A DNA stretch of 24,226 nucleotides from a virus. The stretch spans positions 1-24,226 of the IMG/VR virus record IMGVR_UViG_3300027714_000119. The stretch is one strand, 5' to 3'. Every line of letters starts with the position of its first letter. Position 1 is the stretch's first letter. The position numbers and the translations under genes are program-made. A model generated the notes under the pieces. It had not been told where the DNA came from. It did not search any database and saw only the letters and a program-made list of their open reading frames with translations. Shown here in pieces: positions 5,539-11,202 of the stretch.

Positions 5539-5555
5539 TTATAATTAAATTATAA
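5539..5555. promoter_or_regulatory. AT palindrome, copy 2 (17-bp variant)
   Basis: TTATAATTAAATTATAA is a perfect 8+1+8 palindrome, one base longer per arm than the other five copies. It sits 15 nt before the ATG at 5523. Confidence 0.55.
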
Positions 5556-5557
5556 TT

Positions 5558-6253
5558 CTAACCGCCAACTGCGATTAGGTTTGAGTTGACCACAAAACCA
5601 GTGGTATCCTTCTTTGCCCGTCCTTTTGCTGACAACCCTACCACCACATGCCCACCGCGCAGATTATCGAGGTCGCTTTTATCACCATCAATAACCTTGC
5701 GACCCATGAAATGCGTAGGCAGATCACCACTAAACACAACGGCCATTGGGTATCCGTCCGGCAATCTATCGACCTGCTTTTTATAGGTAGCTACGCCCGA
5801 ATAGCTGAACATCAATTTATAATTGGCCGGAGTCTTACCGATTCTGTGGACTCGTTTTGTGTAGTCGTAAAAACTCAGGTCTGGAAACGCTTGCGGTATC
5901 CCAAAATTTTCCCATGCGATGTCGCTAATGGTATTCAGTCGCACCACACCTGCCGAACCCTTGCGCTTACAAAGTTTAGAAAAGTTGCCTAGCTCTTTTC
6001 GCAGTTGATTCAAGAAACCCGATGGGTCATCGTGAAACCAATCCGTCTTTGCCTTACGACCTGCCGCTACATTACTAAAAACACCCATGCCCGCAGTTAC
6101 TAGGCATGCCTCCCGACATCCTGCCGCCTTGCTACCCGCGCAGATAATGTCATCTGGATAGAGCGACAATGACGCGACCCGCGTTGGGATCTTCTCAGCT
6201 TTTTGAGTCTTTGCAATTTTGGTATTGCTTGCACTAGTTGATAATAATTTCAT
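5558..6253 (-). CDS. GP88-like phage protein with cysteine cluster
   Basis: A 231-aa protein resembling the phage 'gene product 88' / DUF7227 type. It opens MKLLSTSASNTKIAKT, then SLSLYPDD, and has the cysteines C38, C46 and C50 (C-x7-C-x3-C) in ICAGSKAAGCREACLVTAGMG. Later comes VVRLNTISDIAWE (about 103-115), then FPDLSFYDYTKR and a C-terminal region with GDLPTHFMGRKVIDGDKSD. No biochemical role is established as far as I know. The cysteine spacing with an RLNxxSDxxxE block is reminiscent of radical-SAM-like DUF5131 phage proteins, which would make it an iron-sulfur enzyme; that is inference. Start at 6253 has TCGGAG upstream, with an AT palindrome 19 nt away. Confidence 0.7.
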   Translation of the reverse strand: MKLLSTSASNTKIAKTQKAEKIPTRVASLSLYPDDIICAGSKAAGCREACLVTAGMGVFSNVAAGRKAKTDWFHDDPSGFLNQLRKELGNFSKLCKRKGSAGVVRLNTISDIAWENFGIPQAFPDLSFYDYTKRVHRIGKTPANYKLMFSYSGVATYKKQVDRLPDGYPMAVVFSGDLPTHFMGRKVIDGDKSDLDNLRGGHVVVGLSAKGRAKKDTTGFVVNSNLIAVGG

Positions 6254-6272
6254 GTTGTATTACTCCGATTAG

Positions 6273-6287
6273 TTATAATAATTATAA
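6273..6287. promoter_or_regulatory. AT palindrome TTATAATAATTATAA, copy 3
   Basis: A perfect 15-bp copy, 19 nt before the ATG at 6253. On the minus strand it is followed by CTAATCGGAGTA, shared with copy 5. Confidence 0.6.
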
Positions 6288-6587
6288 AAAAGTATCTAGA
6301 TCACCTTCACCTGTAAATATCATACGCGCCATATAATAATCCCACTCTTCAGGGTAGTCGCTCTGATCGTGCGCGGCATTGATACCCGCTAGCTCATTGT
6401 CACTAACAACCCGATCAGCTTTGCAGACACTACCTGCACCCTCAATGCGCTGTCGCAGTATCTTGAAAACCATACAGCCTTGCAACTTAAAAGCATTCGC
6501 CGCTTGCATGTAATTCATGCCTTCCACATCGTGAAGCATGTCTTGTTCCCACGGTTCGCCACAATGGGCGCAGTAAATGTCAAACAT
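6282..6587 (-). CDS. Small protein with N-terminal zinc-ribbon-like motif, 101 aa
   Basis: A 101-aa protein beginning MFDIYCAHCGEPWEQDMLHD. The CxxC pair (C6, C9) followed by GEPWE looks like half of a zinc ribbon; other cysteines at C38 and C55 (GCMVF, SVCKAD) could complete the site. The opening matches a recurrent group of small bacterial and phage proteins ('YCxxCGEPWDxxELHDV'), function unknown. The C-terminal half is acidic and helical. Start at 6587 has AAGGAA upstream; the stop falls inside AT palindrome copy 3. Confidence 0.65.
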   Translation of the reverse strand: MFDIYCAHCGEPWEQDMLHDVEGMNYMQAANAFKLQGCMVFKILRQRIEGAGSVCKADRVVSDNELAGINAAHDQSDYPEEWDYYMARMIFTGEGDLDTFL

Positions 6588-6598
6588 AATTTTATTCC

Positions 6599-6613
6599 TT
6601 ATAATAATTATAA
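6599..6613. promoter_or_regulatory. AT palindrome TTATAATAATTATAA, copy 4
   Basis: A perfect 15-bp copy, 11 nt before the ATG at 6587. This is the shortest spacing, and here the ribosome site directly abuts the palindrome (AAGGAA). Confidence 0.6.
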
Positions 6614-6616
6614 ATA

Positions 6617-6814
6617 TTAATTAGGCGCTATATATCTTGCGCCCCGCGCTTTTAATTCCATGCCCGCATAATGGATTTCATCCATATACTGGCCCGCTTT
6701 TGGATTGTCCGGCATGGCCGAAATCGCCCGCTTACAATCTAAAATTATATAGCATAGAGTCTCATTTGAGACGCCCTCAAAGCGCCGCATCGTTTCCGCA
6801 TGCCAGTTAATCAT
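6617..6814 (-). CDS. Conserved-looking small phage protein, 65 aa
   Basis: A helical 65-aa protein: ETLCYIILDCKRAISAMPDN, then PKAGQYMDEIHYAGMELKAR. The pattern 'LxYIIxDCxxAIxAxPxxPKAGxYxDEIxYxxMEL' is one I associate with widespread small phage and bacterial proteins of unknown function. Its ATG at 6814 overlaps the stop of the upstream gene (ATGA), so it is probably translated by coupling. Confidence 0.65.
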   Translation of the reverse strand: MINWHAETMRRFEGVSNETLCYIILDCKRAISAMPDNPKAGQYMDEIHYAGMELKARGARYIAPN

Positions 6815-7017
6815 GATTCTAATGATCCCAATAATTTTATCTCAAGATCCCGCAGAGCGTCCAGAGCTTCCCTTATTGCGGGCGTATCGCGACCATACAT
6901 TAGCAGGTCGCAGGCATAGTCACCAAGTTCGCCCACTCTATGCGCTAACGTGTGGATCTGCTGAACATGTCGCGCATGGTCGGCATCCAATAAAGCGTTT
7001 AATTTTTCATATTTCAT
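6811..7017 (-). CDS. Helical hypothetical protein, 68 aa
   Basis: A 68-aa all-helical protein (LNALLDADHARHVQQIHTLA, then HRVGELGDYACDLLM and AIREALDALRDLEIKLLGSL) that may form a helical hairpin or coiled coil. No family is recognised. The ATG at 7017 has TCGGAG upstream and AT palindrome copy 5 ends 18 nt upstream. Translation is coupled to the next gene through a 4-nt overlap. Confidence 0.6.
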   Translation of the reverse strand: MKYEKLNALLDADHARHVQQIHTLAHRVGELGDYACDLLMYGRDTPAIREALDALRDLEIKLLGSLES

Positions 7018-7035
7018 AGAAAATACTCCGATTAG

Positions 7036-7050
7036 TTATAATAATTATAA
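7036..7050. promoter_or_regulatory. AT palindrome TTATAATAATTATAA, copy 5
   Basis: A perfect copy, 18 nt before the ATG at 7017. The stop codon of the 43-aa membrane protein lies inside it. Confidence 0.6.
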
Positions 7051-7176
7051 ATATTGGCCTTGAGTAGCCATAGAATAAAGCAAACCACCAAAAATAAAGG
7101 CAATTCCAACGCTAACAACAGCAATCCAAGCGACCGCCAGATAATGGGTGATATTTTTTCGTCTAGATTTGCGCAT
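7045..7176 (-). CDS. Tiny single-pass membrane protein, 43 aa
   Basis: ATG at 7176, stop TAA at 7045-7047, with TTGGAG upstream. The product starts MRKSRRKNITHYL and continues into a hydrophobic stretch (about residues 12-35, with AVAWIAVVSVGIAFIFGG), then a short polar tail. The basic N-terminus followed by one transmembrane helix predicts an inner-membrane protein with the N-terminus inside. AT palindromes lie on both sides: copy 6 is 19 nt upstream of the start, and copy 5 contains the stop. Function is unknown. Confidence 0.6.
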   Translation of the reverse strand: MRKSRRKNITHYLAVAWIAVVSVGIAFIFGGLLYSMATQGQYL

Positions 7177-7195
7177 GTTAAATACTCCAAGTATT

Positions 7196-7210
7196 TTATA
7201 ATAATTATAA
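7196..7210. promoter_or_regulatory. AT palindrome TTATAATAATTATAA, copy 6, next to GGCTTTAAAGCC
   Basis: A perfect copy, 19 nt before the ATG at 7176. It is directly followed by another perfect palindrome, GGCTTTAAAGCC (7211-7222). Confidence 0.6.
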
Positions 7211-7221
7211 GGCTTTAAAGC

Positions 7222-7263
7222 CTACCAATAAAACCCGCTAATGTATAACGGGCTATATGGTAG
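7222..7263 (-). terminator. Possible leftward terminator or hairpin
   Basis: CTACCA (7222-7227) pairs with TGGTAG (7258-7263), and CCCG (7234-7237) pairs with CGGG (7249-7252). On the minus strand the inner stem is followed by TTTTA. It lies just after the 179-aa gene, so it could reduce read-through into the downstream genes. The stem is short, so this is a modest call. Confidence 0.4.
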
Positions 7264-7268
7264 TCTTT

Positions 7269-7808
7269 TTATTGAGCGGATTCCGCATTAGTTATCAGGA
7301 CATAGAGGGTGTATCGCAAGCCTTCAAGCGTTTTTTCATCGGACTCTTTGGCGATTAGCGCGTCCAGAATTTTGATTGACGACAACAATGCGATCTTATC
7401 AAACATGGGGGCGCTTTTTGCGGGTTTTTTCGCGGAGCTATCGGTTTCACCCGTACTTTCACCATCACCACTGCCAGTTCCGGCCTTCGAAGGTGAACTG
7501 TTACGCATTGGCGCGTCTTCCAGAATGCCTTCTTTGTTTATCCGCAATCCGGCAGGCTTCTCAATGCCATTAGTCATCCTGACTTTTTTAGACGCGATGC
7601 TGAGTTGTTGCTTAAATTTAGCAACTGCTTTAGGGCTATGCTTTATTTTATTAAAGAAATTTTCAAGAGCTTCTTTCGCATCTGAATTTTTATCATCTAT
7701 CCACAATGTGCAAACTTCTGCAAGCGCCTCAGTCATTTTAGCATTGTTATTAATAGCAGTAATATATTTGGTTGCAAATGCCTTTTCGTTCAATATTAAA
7801 ATAGTCAT
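7269..7808 (-). CDS. Hypothetical protein, 179 aa, first gene of the leftward arm
   Basis: A lysine-rich, mostly helical protein with two helical ends joined by a low-complexity linker (about residues 102-133, rich in S, T, G, K and A, such as SKAGTGSGDGESTGETDSS). The N-terminal half (KAFATKYITAINNNAKMTEA to KFKQQLSIASKKVRMTNG) is a helix-rich domain; the C-terminal helix pair spans DKIALLSSIKILDALIAKES and LEGLRYTLYVLITN. I recognise no family. As the first leftward gene it would be the first protein made from the leftward promoters. Start at 7808 has AAAGGAAA upstream. Confidence 0.65.
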   Translation of the reverse strand: MTILILNEKAFATKYITAINNNAKMTEALAEVCTLWIDDKNSDAKEALENFFNKIKHSPKAVAKFKQQLSIASKKVRMTNGIEKPAGLRINKEGILEDAPMRNSSPSKAGTGSGDGESTGETDSSAKKPAKSAPMFDKIALLSSIKILDALIAKESDEKTLEGLRYTLYVLITNAESAQ

Positions 7809-7853
7809 GTCGGTATTTCCTTTAAAGTTATTTAGATTTAAGTAAGTTGGGTA

Positions 7854-7882
7854 ACAATAACACCTGTTTTATCAAAGTACAA
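7854..7882 (-). promoter_or_regulatory. Weak leftward promoter before the 179-aa gene, with CAGGTG box
   Basis: On the minus strand, TTGTAC (7877-7882) and TATTGT (7854-7859) are 17 bp apart. CAGGTG (7861-7866) sits just upstream of the -10, nearly as in the two strong promoters near 8.8 kb. The shared box is the main reason to list it. Confidence 0.4.
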
Positions 7883-8000
7883 CTTTTTTGCAAAATAAAA
7901 GTAAATTAATTTTATAAGTAAATTATAAGACTTCAAAATCCCAATGTCGTTAATAGATAAGATGTCGCAAATAGATACGCCTACTCTTTATATAGGTAAT

Positions 8001-8030
8001 TTTTTGGGTGGTTTTTGGGTGGTTTTTGGA
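8001..8030. repeat. 11-bp tandem repeat TTTTTGGGTGG
   Basis: Two full copies (8001-8011, 8012-8022) and a partial third (TTTTTGGA). It lies in non-coding DNA. Confidence 0.75.
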
Positions 8031-8362
8031 ATTGATAAATCGCCATAGAGCGGCCTAACATTGCGCTAGATTTAATTGCTCAAAAGAGGAGGCGTACTAT
8101 CGGGGATTAGATAGTGGCTTAGAAAGGCTAATAGGTACATTGTGTTGGATTTGACAGCGATTGTGCCAATAGTTGAACTGGTTAAAAAATGATCAATTTC
8201 AGAGGTTTTAAAGATTGTCAATATAATTTTAATTAATCTTTGAAGTCTTTTTAGATTCTGGGGCTGTATTACATAACTCTATGAATTGTGGAGCCTTTAT
8301 AGTTTAAAGCTATTAAACTTTAAAAGTCTTCGAAGTCCTACCAGTTTGTACACCAGTTGTCC

Positions 8363-8398
8363 AGACTTTTTAGACTTTAAAGTTTTTGTAGACTTTGA
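8363..8398. repeat. 9-bp AGACTTT-type repeats
   Basis: Four consecutive 9-mers: AGACTTTTT, AGACTTTAA, AGTTTTTGT, AGACTTTGA. Three begin with exact AGACTTT (8363, 8372, 8390). Related CTTTAAAGT 9-mers occur in tandem at 8558-8575. Confidence 0.6.
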
Positions 8399-8483
8399 AG
8401 GGCGCATATGCTAGGGAATCTGACCTCCGCCTGTAAAACCCTTATAAAATGTAGGGCCTTTAGGGTGGGGCAGGTGGCCAGTA

Positions 8484-8533
8484 CCCCTCCCCCCCATATA
8501 TACACAATGTTATACATTTTGGGGGAAAAGGGG
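8484..8533. repeat. C-run and G-run forming an inverted pair
   Basis: CCCCTCCCCCCC (8484-8495) faces GGGGGAAAAGGGG (8521-8533) across an AT-rich 25-nt loop. They could pair imperfectly into a stem. Confidence 0.5.
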
Positions 8534-8557
8534 ATGTATACCAGTTGGCGCGGCAGG

Positions 8558-8575
8558 CTTTAAAGTCTTTAAAGT
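8558..8575. repeat. Tandem CTTTAAAGT pair
   Basis: Two exact adjacent 9-bp copies (8558-8566, 8567-8575), each containing the palindrome CTTTAAAG. The same 8-mer also occurs at non-coding sites near 3253, 7213, 7830 and 8374. Confidence 0.65.
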
Positions 8576-8591
8576 GTCTCATCTATGTCAA

Positions 8592-8643
8592 AGCCCCATT
8601 GCAAGGCTAATCTACTTTATAGCAATTAGCCTTGCAAGGGGCT
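8592..8643. repeat. Long hairpin, 19-bp stem with one bulge
   Basis: AGCCCC (8592-8597) plus TTGCAAGGCTAAT (8599-8611) pair with ATTAGCCTTGCAA (8625-8637) plus GGGGCT (8638-8643), leaving a single bulged A at 8598 and a 13-nt loop. No U-run follows on either strand, so it is not a standard terminator. Confidence 0.75.
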
Positions 8644-8651
8644 AATCGACT

Positions 8652-8688
8652 TATTAGGAATGAGTCCTTATTAGAATTGTTCCTAATA
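8652..8688. repeat. 9-bp inverted repeat TATTAGGAA / TTCCTAATA
   Basis: Arms at 8652-8660 and 8680-8688 with a 19-nt loop. It directly follows the longer hairpin. Confidence 0.5.
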
Positions 8689-8765
8689 CTATACAAAACC
8701 TATTATTAGAAACACTGAATAACAGTGGCTGGAATGACTATATAACCCCGGTGGGCTTAATATCT

Positions 8766-8794
8766 ATTATACACCTGAAATCACGTTTTGTCAA
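8766..8794 (-). promoter_or_regulatory. Strong leftward promoter (perfect hexamers, 17-bp spacer)
   Basis: On the minus strand TTGACA (8789-8794), 17 bp, TATAAT (8766-8771), a perfect sigma70 consensus. The 15 bases CAGGTGTATAATAGA (8763-8777 as reverse complement) are identical to those of the rightward promoter. RNA would start near 8759 and run about 950 nt before the first leftward ATG at 7808. Confidence 0.75.
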
Positions 8795-8836
8795 GACATT
8801 TCGTATATTTATTTATACCTTTTTGGAATATAAAGC

Positions 8837-8865
8837 TTGACAAACCTGCAATACAGGTGTATAAT
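8837..8865 (+). promoter_or_regulatory. Strong rightward promoter for the late/structural operon
   Basis: TTGACA (8837-8842), 17 bp, TATAAT (8860-8865), a perfect consensus. The spacer contains ACCTG-caata-CAGGT, a small inverted repeat that could be an operator. RNA should begin around 8872, at the terS start codon. Confidence 0.8.
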
Positions 8866-8872
8866 AGAGTAC

Positions 8873-9271
8873 ATGACAAACAAAAAAGAATTAACAACAA
8901 AGCAGGAAGCTTTCCTTAGTTACTTAACTGAAGCAGGAGGTGATCCAAAAAGAGCAGCAGAGATGGCAGGATATGCTGTATCAAGCACGAATGCAGTTGT
9001 GAAGTCTTTGAAGACGGAGATCCTAGACCTAGCAACAAACATCTTGGCTCAGAGCGCCCCTAAAGCCGCTATGAAGCTCGTAGCAATAATGGATAGCTCA
9101 GAGCCTATACCGCAAGCAAACATGCGTATACAAGCAGCACAGACCATCTTAGACCGCGTAGGCTTGGGTAAAACAGATCGCCTCGATGTAACTGTCAATA
9201 CCAATGGCGGTCTGTTTATTTTACCCGCTAAACAAGAAACCGTCATAGAAGGAAATTATGAGGAGATCTAG
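8873..9271 (+). CDS. terS: Terminase small subunit
   Basis: A 132-aa protein with the layout of small terminase subunits, which recognise phage DNA and regulate packaging. It has LTTKQEAFLSYLTEAGGDPK followed by RAAEMAGYAVSS (a helix-turn-helix at about residues 7-45), a central oligomerising helical part, and QAAQTILDRVGLGKTDRLD near residues 89-107, a typical TerS ending. An upstream in-frame codon at 8837 would place the start inside the -35 box, so I use the ATG at 8873. That ATG has no ribosome site and lies at the predicted RNA start, suggesting a leaderless message. It overlaps the next gene by 14 nt and lies just upstream of the large subunit. Confidence 0.75.
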   Translation: MTNKKELTTKQEAFLSYLTEAGGDPKRAAEMAGYAVSSTNAVVKSLKTEILDLATNILAQSAPKAAMKLVAIMDSSEPIPQANMRIQAAQTILDRVGLGKTDRLDVTVNTNGGLFILPAKQETVIEGNYEEI

Positions 9272-9485
9272 CAGTACTATTCCATTTGGTTATAAGCTAG
9301 ACGAAGGTAACGTAGAGTTACTAACAGCAATACCAGAACAACTCGAACAACTAGACAAGATGATCGTAATGATCAAAGAGAAAACACTCAGTTTACGCGA
9401 AGCTGCGATATTCTTAGAACACAAGACAGGGCGAACTATTAGCCACATGGGTTTAAAGAAGATAGCAGACAAAAGATATGACTGA
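9258..9485 (+). CDS. Small protein between terminase subunits, 75 aa
   Basis: A 75-aa protein beginning MRRSSSTIPFGYKLDE, continuing PEQLEQLDKMIVMIKEKTLS and LREAAIFLEHKTGRTISHMG and ending LKKIADKRYD. The 'IPFGYxLDE' and 'SLREAAxxLExxTGRxISHxGLKKI' parts resemble the linker and helix-turn-helix region that follows the catalytic domain in serine recombinases, and similar short proteins sit before terL in other phages as I recall. It may be a DNA-binding packaging accessory. AAGGA lies upstream of the ATG at 9258; it overlaps terS by 14 nt and terL by 8 nt. Confidence 0.65.
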   Translation: MRRSSSTIPFGYKLDEGNVELLTAIPEQLEQLDKMIVMIKEKTLSLREAAIFLEHKTGRTISHMGLKKIADKRYD

Positions 9486-11163
9486 ACAACTAGACTGGGA
9501 ACTAAATCCCGACAACTACGCCAAAGATGAATCCGGAGAGTTTGTACTCAAAGTAGACGGTACACCGCGTAAGAAATCAGGACGCGCAAAAGGATCTAAA
9601 GGCCGTGGTTATACTTATCATTCTAGAACTAAAGCAAAGATGGACGCAACAAAGGCTGTCAGAGAAAAACAAAAGAAGCTCAAAGCAGCACAAGCTAAAG
9701 TAGAAAGCTACAAGAAGTCAATAAGCACCACCACCAAAACTTTAAACAAGTTAGACGGTACTGCTACTTCAAACATAACAGAGCAAGAAGATCTAAACAA
9801 GCTACCAAATGCTCTGGCAGACGAAGTAAAAGAAGACATAATCTTCAAGGCCAACGAAGGCCCACAGGAAGACTTCTTAGCAGCCGCAGAAACAGACGTT
9901 CTGTACGGTGGAGCAGCAGGGGGAGGTAAGTCCTATGCCATGCTCGTAGACCCGCTTAGATACGCTCACAGGCCCGCTCACAGGGGCCTAATCATAAGAC
10001 GCTCTATGCCAGAACTTAGAGAGCTTATAGACAAGAGTAGAGAGTTGTACCCGAAAGCATTTCCGGGGTGTAGATATAAAGAAGTGGAGAAGCTTTGGAA
10101 CTTCCCAAGTGGCGCTAAGATTGAGTTTGGCTTCTTGGAACGTGATGCAGATGTATATAGGTATCAGGGACAAGCATACAGTTGGATAGGATTTGATGAG
10201 ATCACACACCTGCCCACAGAATTTGCTTGGAACTACTTAGCTTCAAGACTTCGTACCACTGATTCAGAGATTATCCCGTATATGCGTTGTACAGCAAATC
10301 CGGGCGGTACAGGAGCTACATGGGTTAAGAAGCGTTACATAGACCCCTCGCCACCCAACGCATCTTTTGAAGGCGCAGACGGTCTAACAAGAAAGTTCAT
10401 ACCTGCTAGATTGCAGGACAATCCGTTCTTAGCTCATGACGGAAGATACGAGAAGATGTTACAGGCTCTGCCGCCAACACAGCGACAACAGCTTTTAGAC
10501 GGCAACTGGGACGTTGCAGAAGGTGCAGCATTCACAGAGTTTGTACCACAGCTACATGTTATCACACCGTTTGAGATTCCATTGCACTGGGAACGGGTCA
10601 AAGGAATAGATTACGGTTACGCTTCAGAGAGTGCTTGCGTTTGGGGAGCAGTAGACCCAAGTGACGGCACATTGATAATATACAGAGAGTTATACCAGAA
10701 AGGACTATTAGGTACAGAGCTTGCAAGCCTAATTACTAACATGGAGTTAGGAGATCCCTTCAGCGTCCAAGGAGTGCTTGATACAGCGTGTTGGAGTCGA
10801 ACAGGTACTACAGGCCCAACAATCGGTGAAACGCTTCAGAGAGCCGGACACAAGCTCAGAAGAGCAGATAAGAACCGAATACAAGGCAAGATACAAATCC
10901 ACGAATACTTAAAAGTCATGCAAAGCGGTAGGCCCAAAATACAGATACTGAACACATGCCCTAACCTGATACGCGAACTGCAAAGTATTCCTCTGGATAA
11001 ACGCAACCCAGAAGATGTAGATACACATGCGCCTGACCATGCTTATGACGCACTTAGGTATTTGATTATGTCTAGGCCACGTATAAATGATACGTTGAAT
11101 CAAATGCGACAATTTCATAGGGAGAGAATCTATTCTCCGATGGACTCAACTTTTGGATATTAA
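9478..11163 (+). CDS. terL: Terminase large subunit
   Basis: The ATP-driven DNA packaging motor and headful/cos nuclease, 561 aa. An N-terminal basic and coiled extension (1-115, with KQKKLKAAQAKVESYKKS) precedes the ATPase. The Walker A loop is GGAAGGGKS (144-152), Walker B is WIGFDE with D240 and E241, and TANPGG (around 279) fits the coupling motif. The RNase H-like nuclease has D378 in GIDYGYA and D520/D524 in DHAYDALRY near the end. Length is usual apart from the extra N-terminal ~100 residues. It starts inside the preceding gene. Strongly A-rich DNA separates it from the next gene. Confidence 0.95.
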   Translation: MTEQLDWELNPDNYAKDESGEFVLKVDGTPRKKSGRAKGSKGRGYTYHSRTKAKMDATKAVREKQKKLKAAQAKVESYKKSISTTTKTLNKLDGTATSNITEQEDLNKLPNALADEVKEDIIFKANEGPQEDFLAAAETDVLYGGAAGGGKSYAMLVDPLRYAHRPAHRGLIIRRSMPELRELIDKSRELYPKAFPGCRYKEVEKLWNFPSGAKIEFGFLERDADVYRYQGQAYSWIGFDEITHLPTEFAWNYLASRLRTTDSEIIPYMRCTANPGGTGATWVKKRYIDPSPPNASFEGADGLTRKFIPARLQDNPFLAHDGRYEKMLQALPPTQRQQLLDGNWDVAEGAAFTEFVPQLHVITPFEIPLHWERVKGIDYGYASESACVWGAVDPSDGTLIIYRELYQKGLLGTELASLITNMELGDPFSVQGVLDTACWSRTGTTGPTIGETLQRAGHKLRRADKNRIQGKIQIHEYLKVMQSGRPKIQILNTCPNLIRELQSIPLDKRNPEDVDTHAPDHAYDALRYLIMSRPRINDTLNQMRQFHRERIYSPMDSTFGY

Positions 11164-11202
11164 AAAAACTAAAAAAAACTAAAATAAAAAGAGGAAGAAA
11201 TT

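Larger units (their letters stand above)
7809..8872. other. Gene-free divide between the two arms (regulatory / possible origin region)
   Basis: About 1 kb without a convincing gene. From left to right it holds a candidate leftward promoter (7854-7882), an 11-bp tandem repeat (8001-8030), AGACTTT/CTTTAAAG-type 9-bp repeats (8363-8398, 8558-8575), a C-run facing a G-run (8484-8533), a 19-bp hairpin (8592-8643), a second hairpin (8652-8688), and divergent consensus promoters (8766-8865). The AT-rich repeats plus divergent promoters would suit a replication origin or a transcriptional switch; nothing proves either. Confidence 0.6.

Noticed and set aside
7309-7845. A 178-codon plus-strand frame opposite the 179-aa leftward gene
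   Set aside because: The product is a hydrophobic, S/L/A-rich mirror of the leftward gene, in the wrong orientation for this arm and without a suitable ribosome site.
8408-8563. A 51-codon plus-strand frame with AAGGG before its ATG in the divide
   Set aside because: The product has an unlikely composition (dispersed C, R, H, and a PPPH stretch from the C-run), crosses the C/G-run hairpin and repeats, and no related protein is recognised. Conservation in relatives would be needed.
8837-8872. Upstream in-frame start extending the terminase small subunit by 12 residues
   Set aside because: The codon would lie in the -35 hexamer, upstream of the predicted RNA start, and is not an ATG. The added residues do not resemble TerS N-termini.
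7809-8872. A tRNA gene or attachment site in the divide
   Set aside because: No cloverleaf with acceptor and T-loop pairs was found, no integrase is present, and the strong hairpins have the wrong arm lengths for a tRNA.
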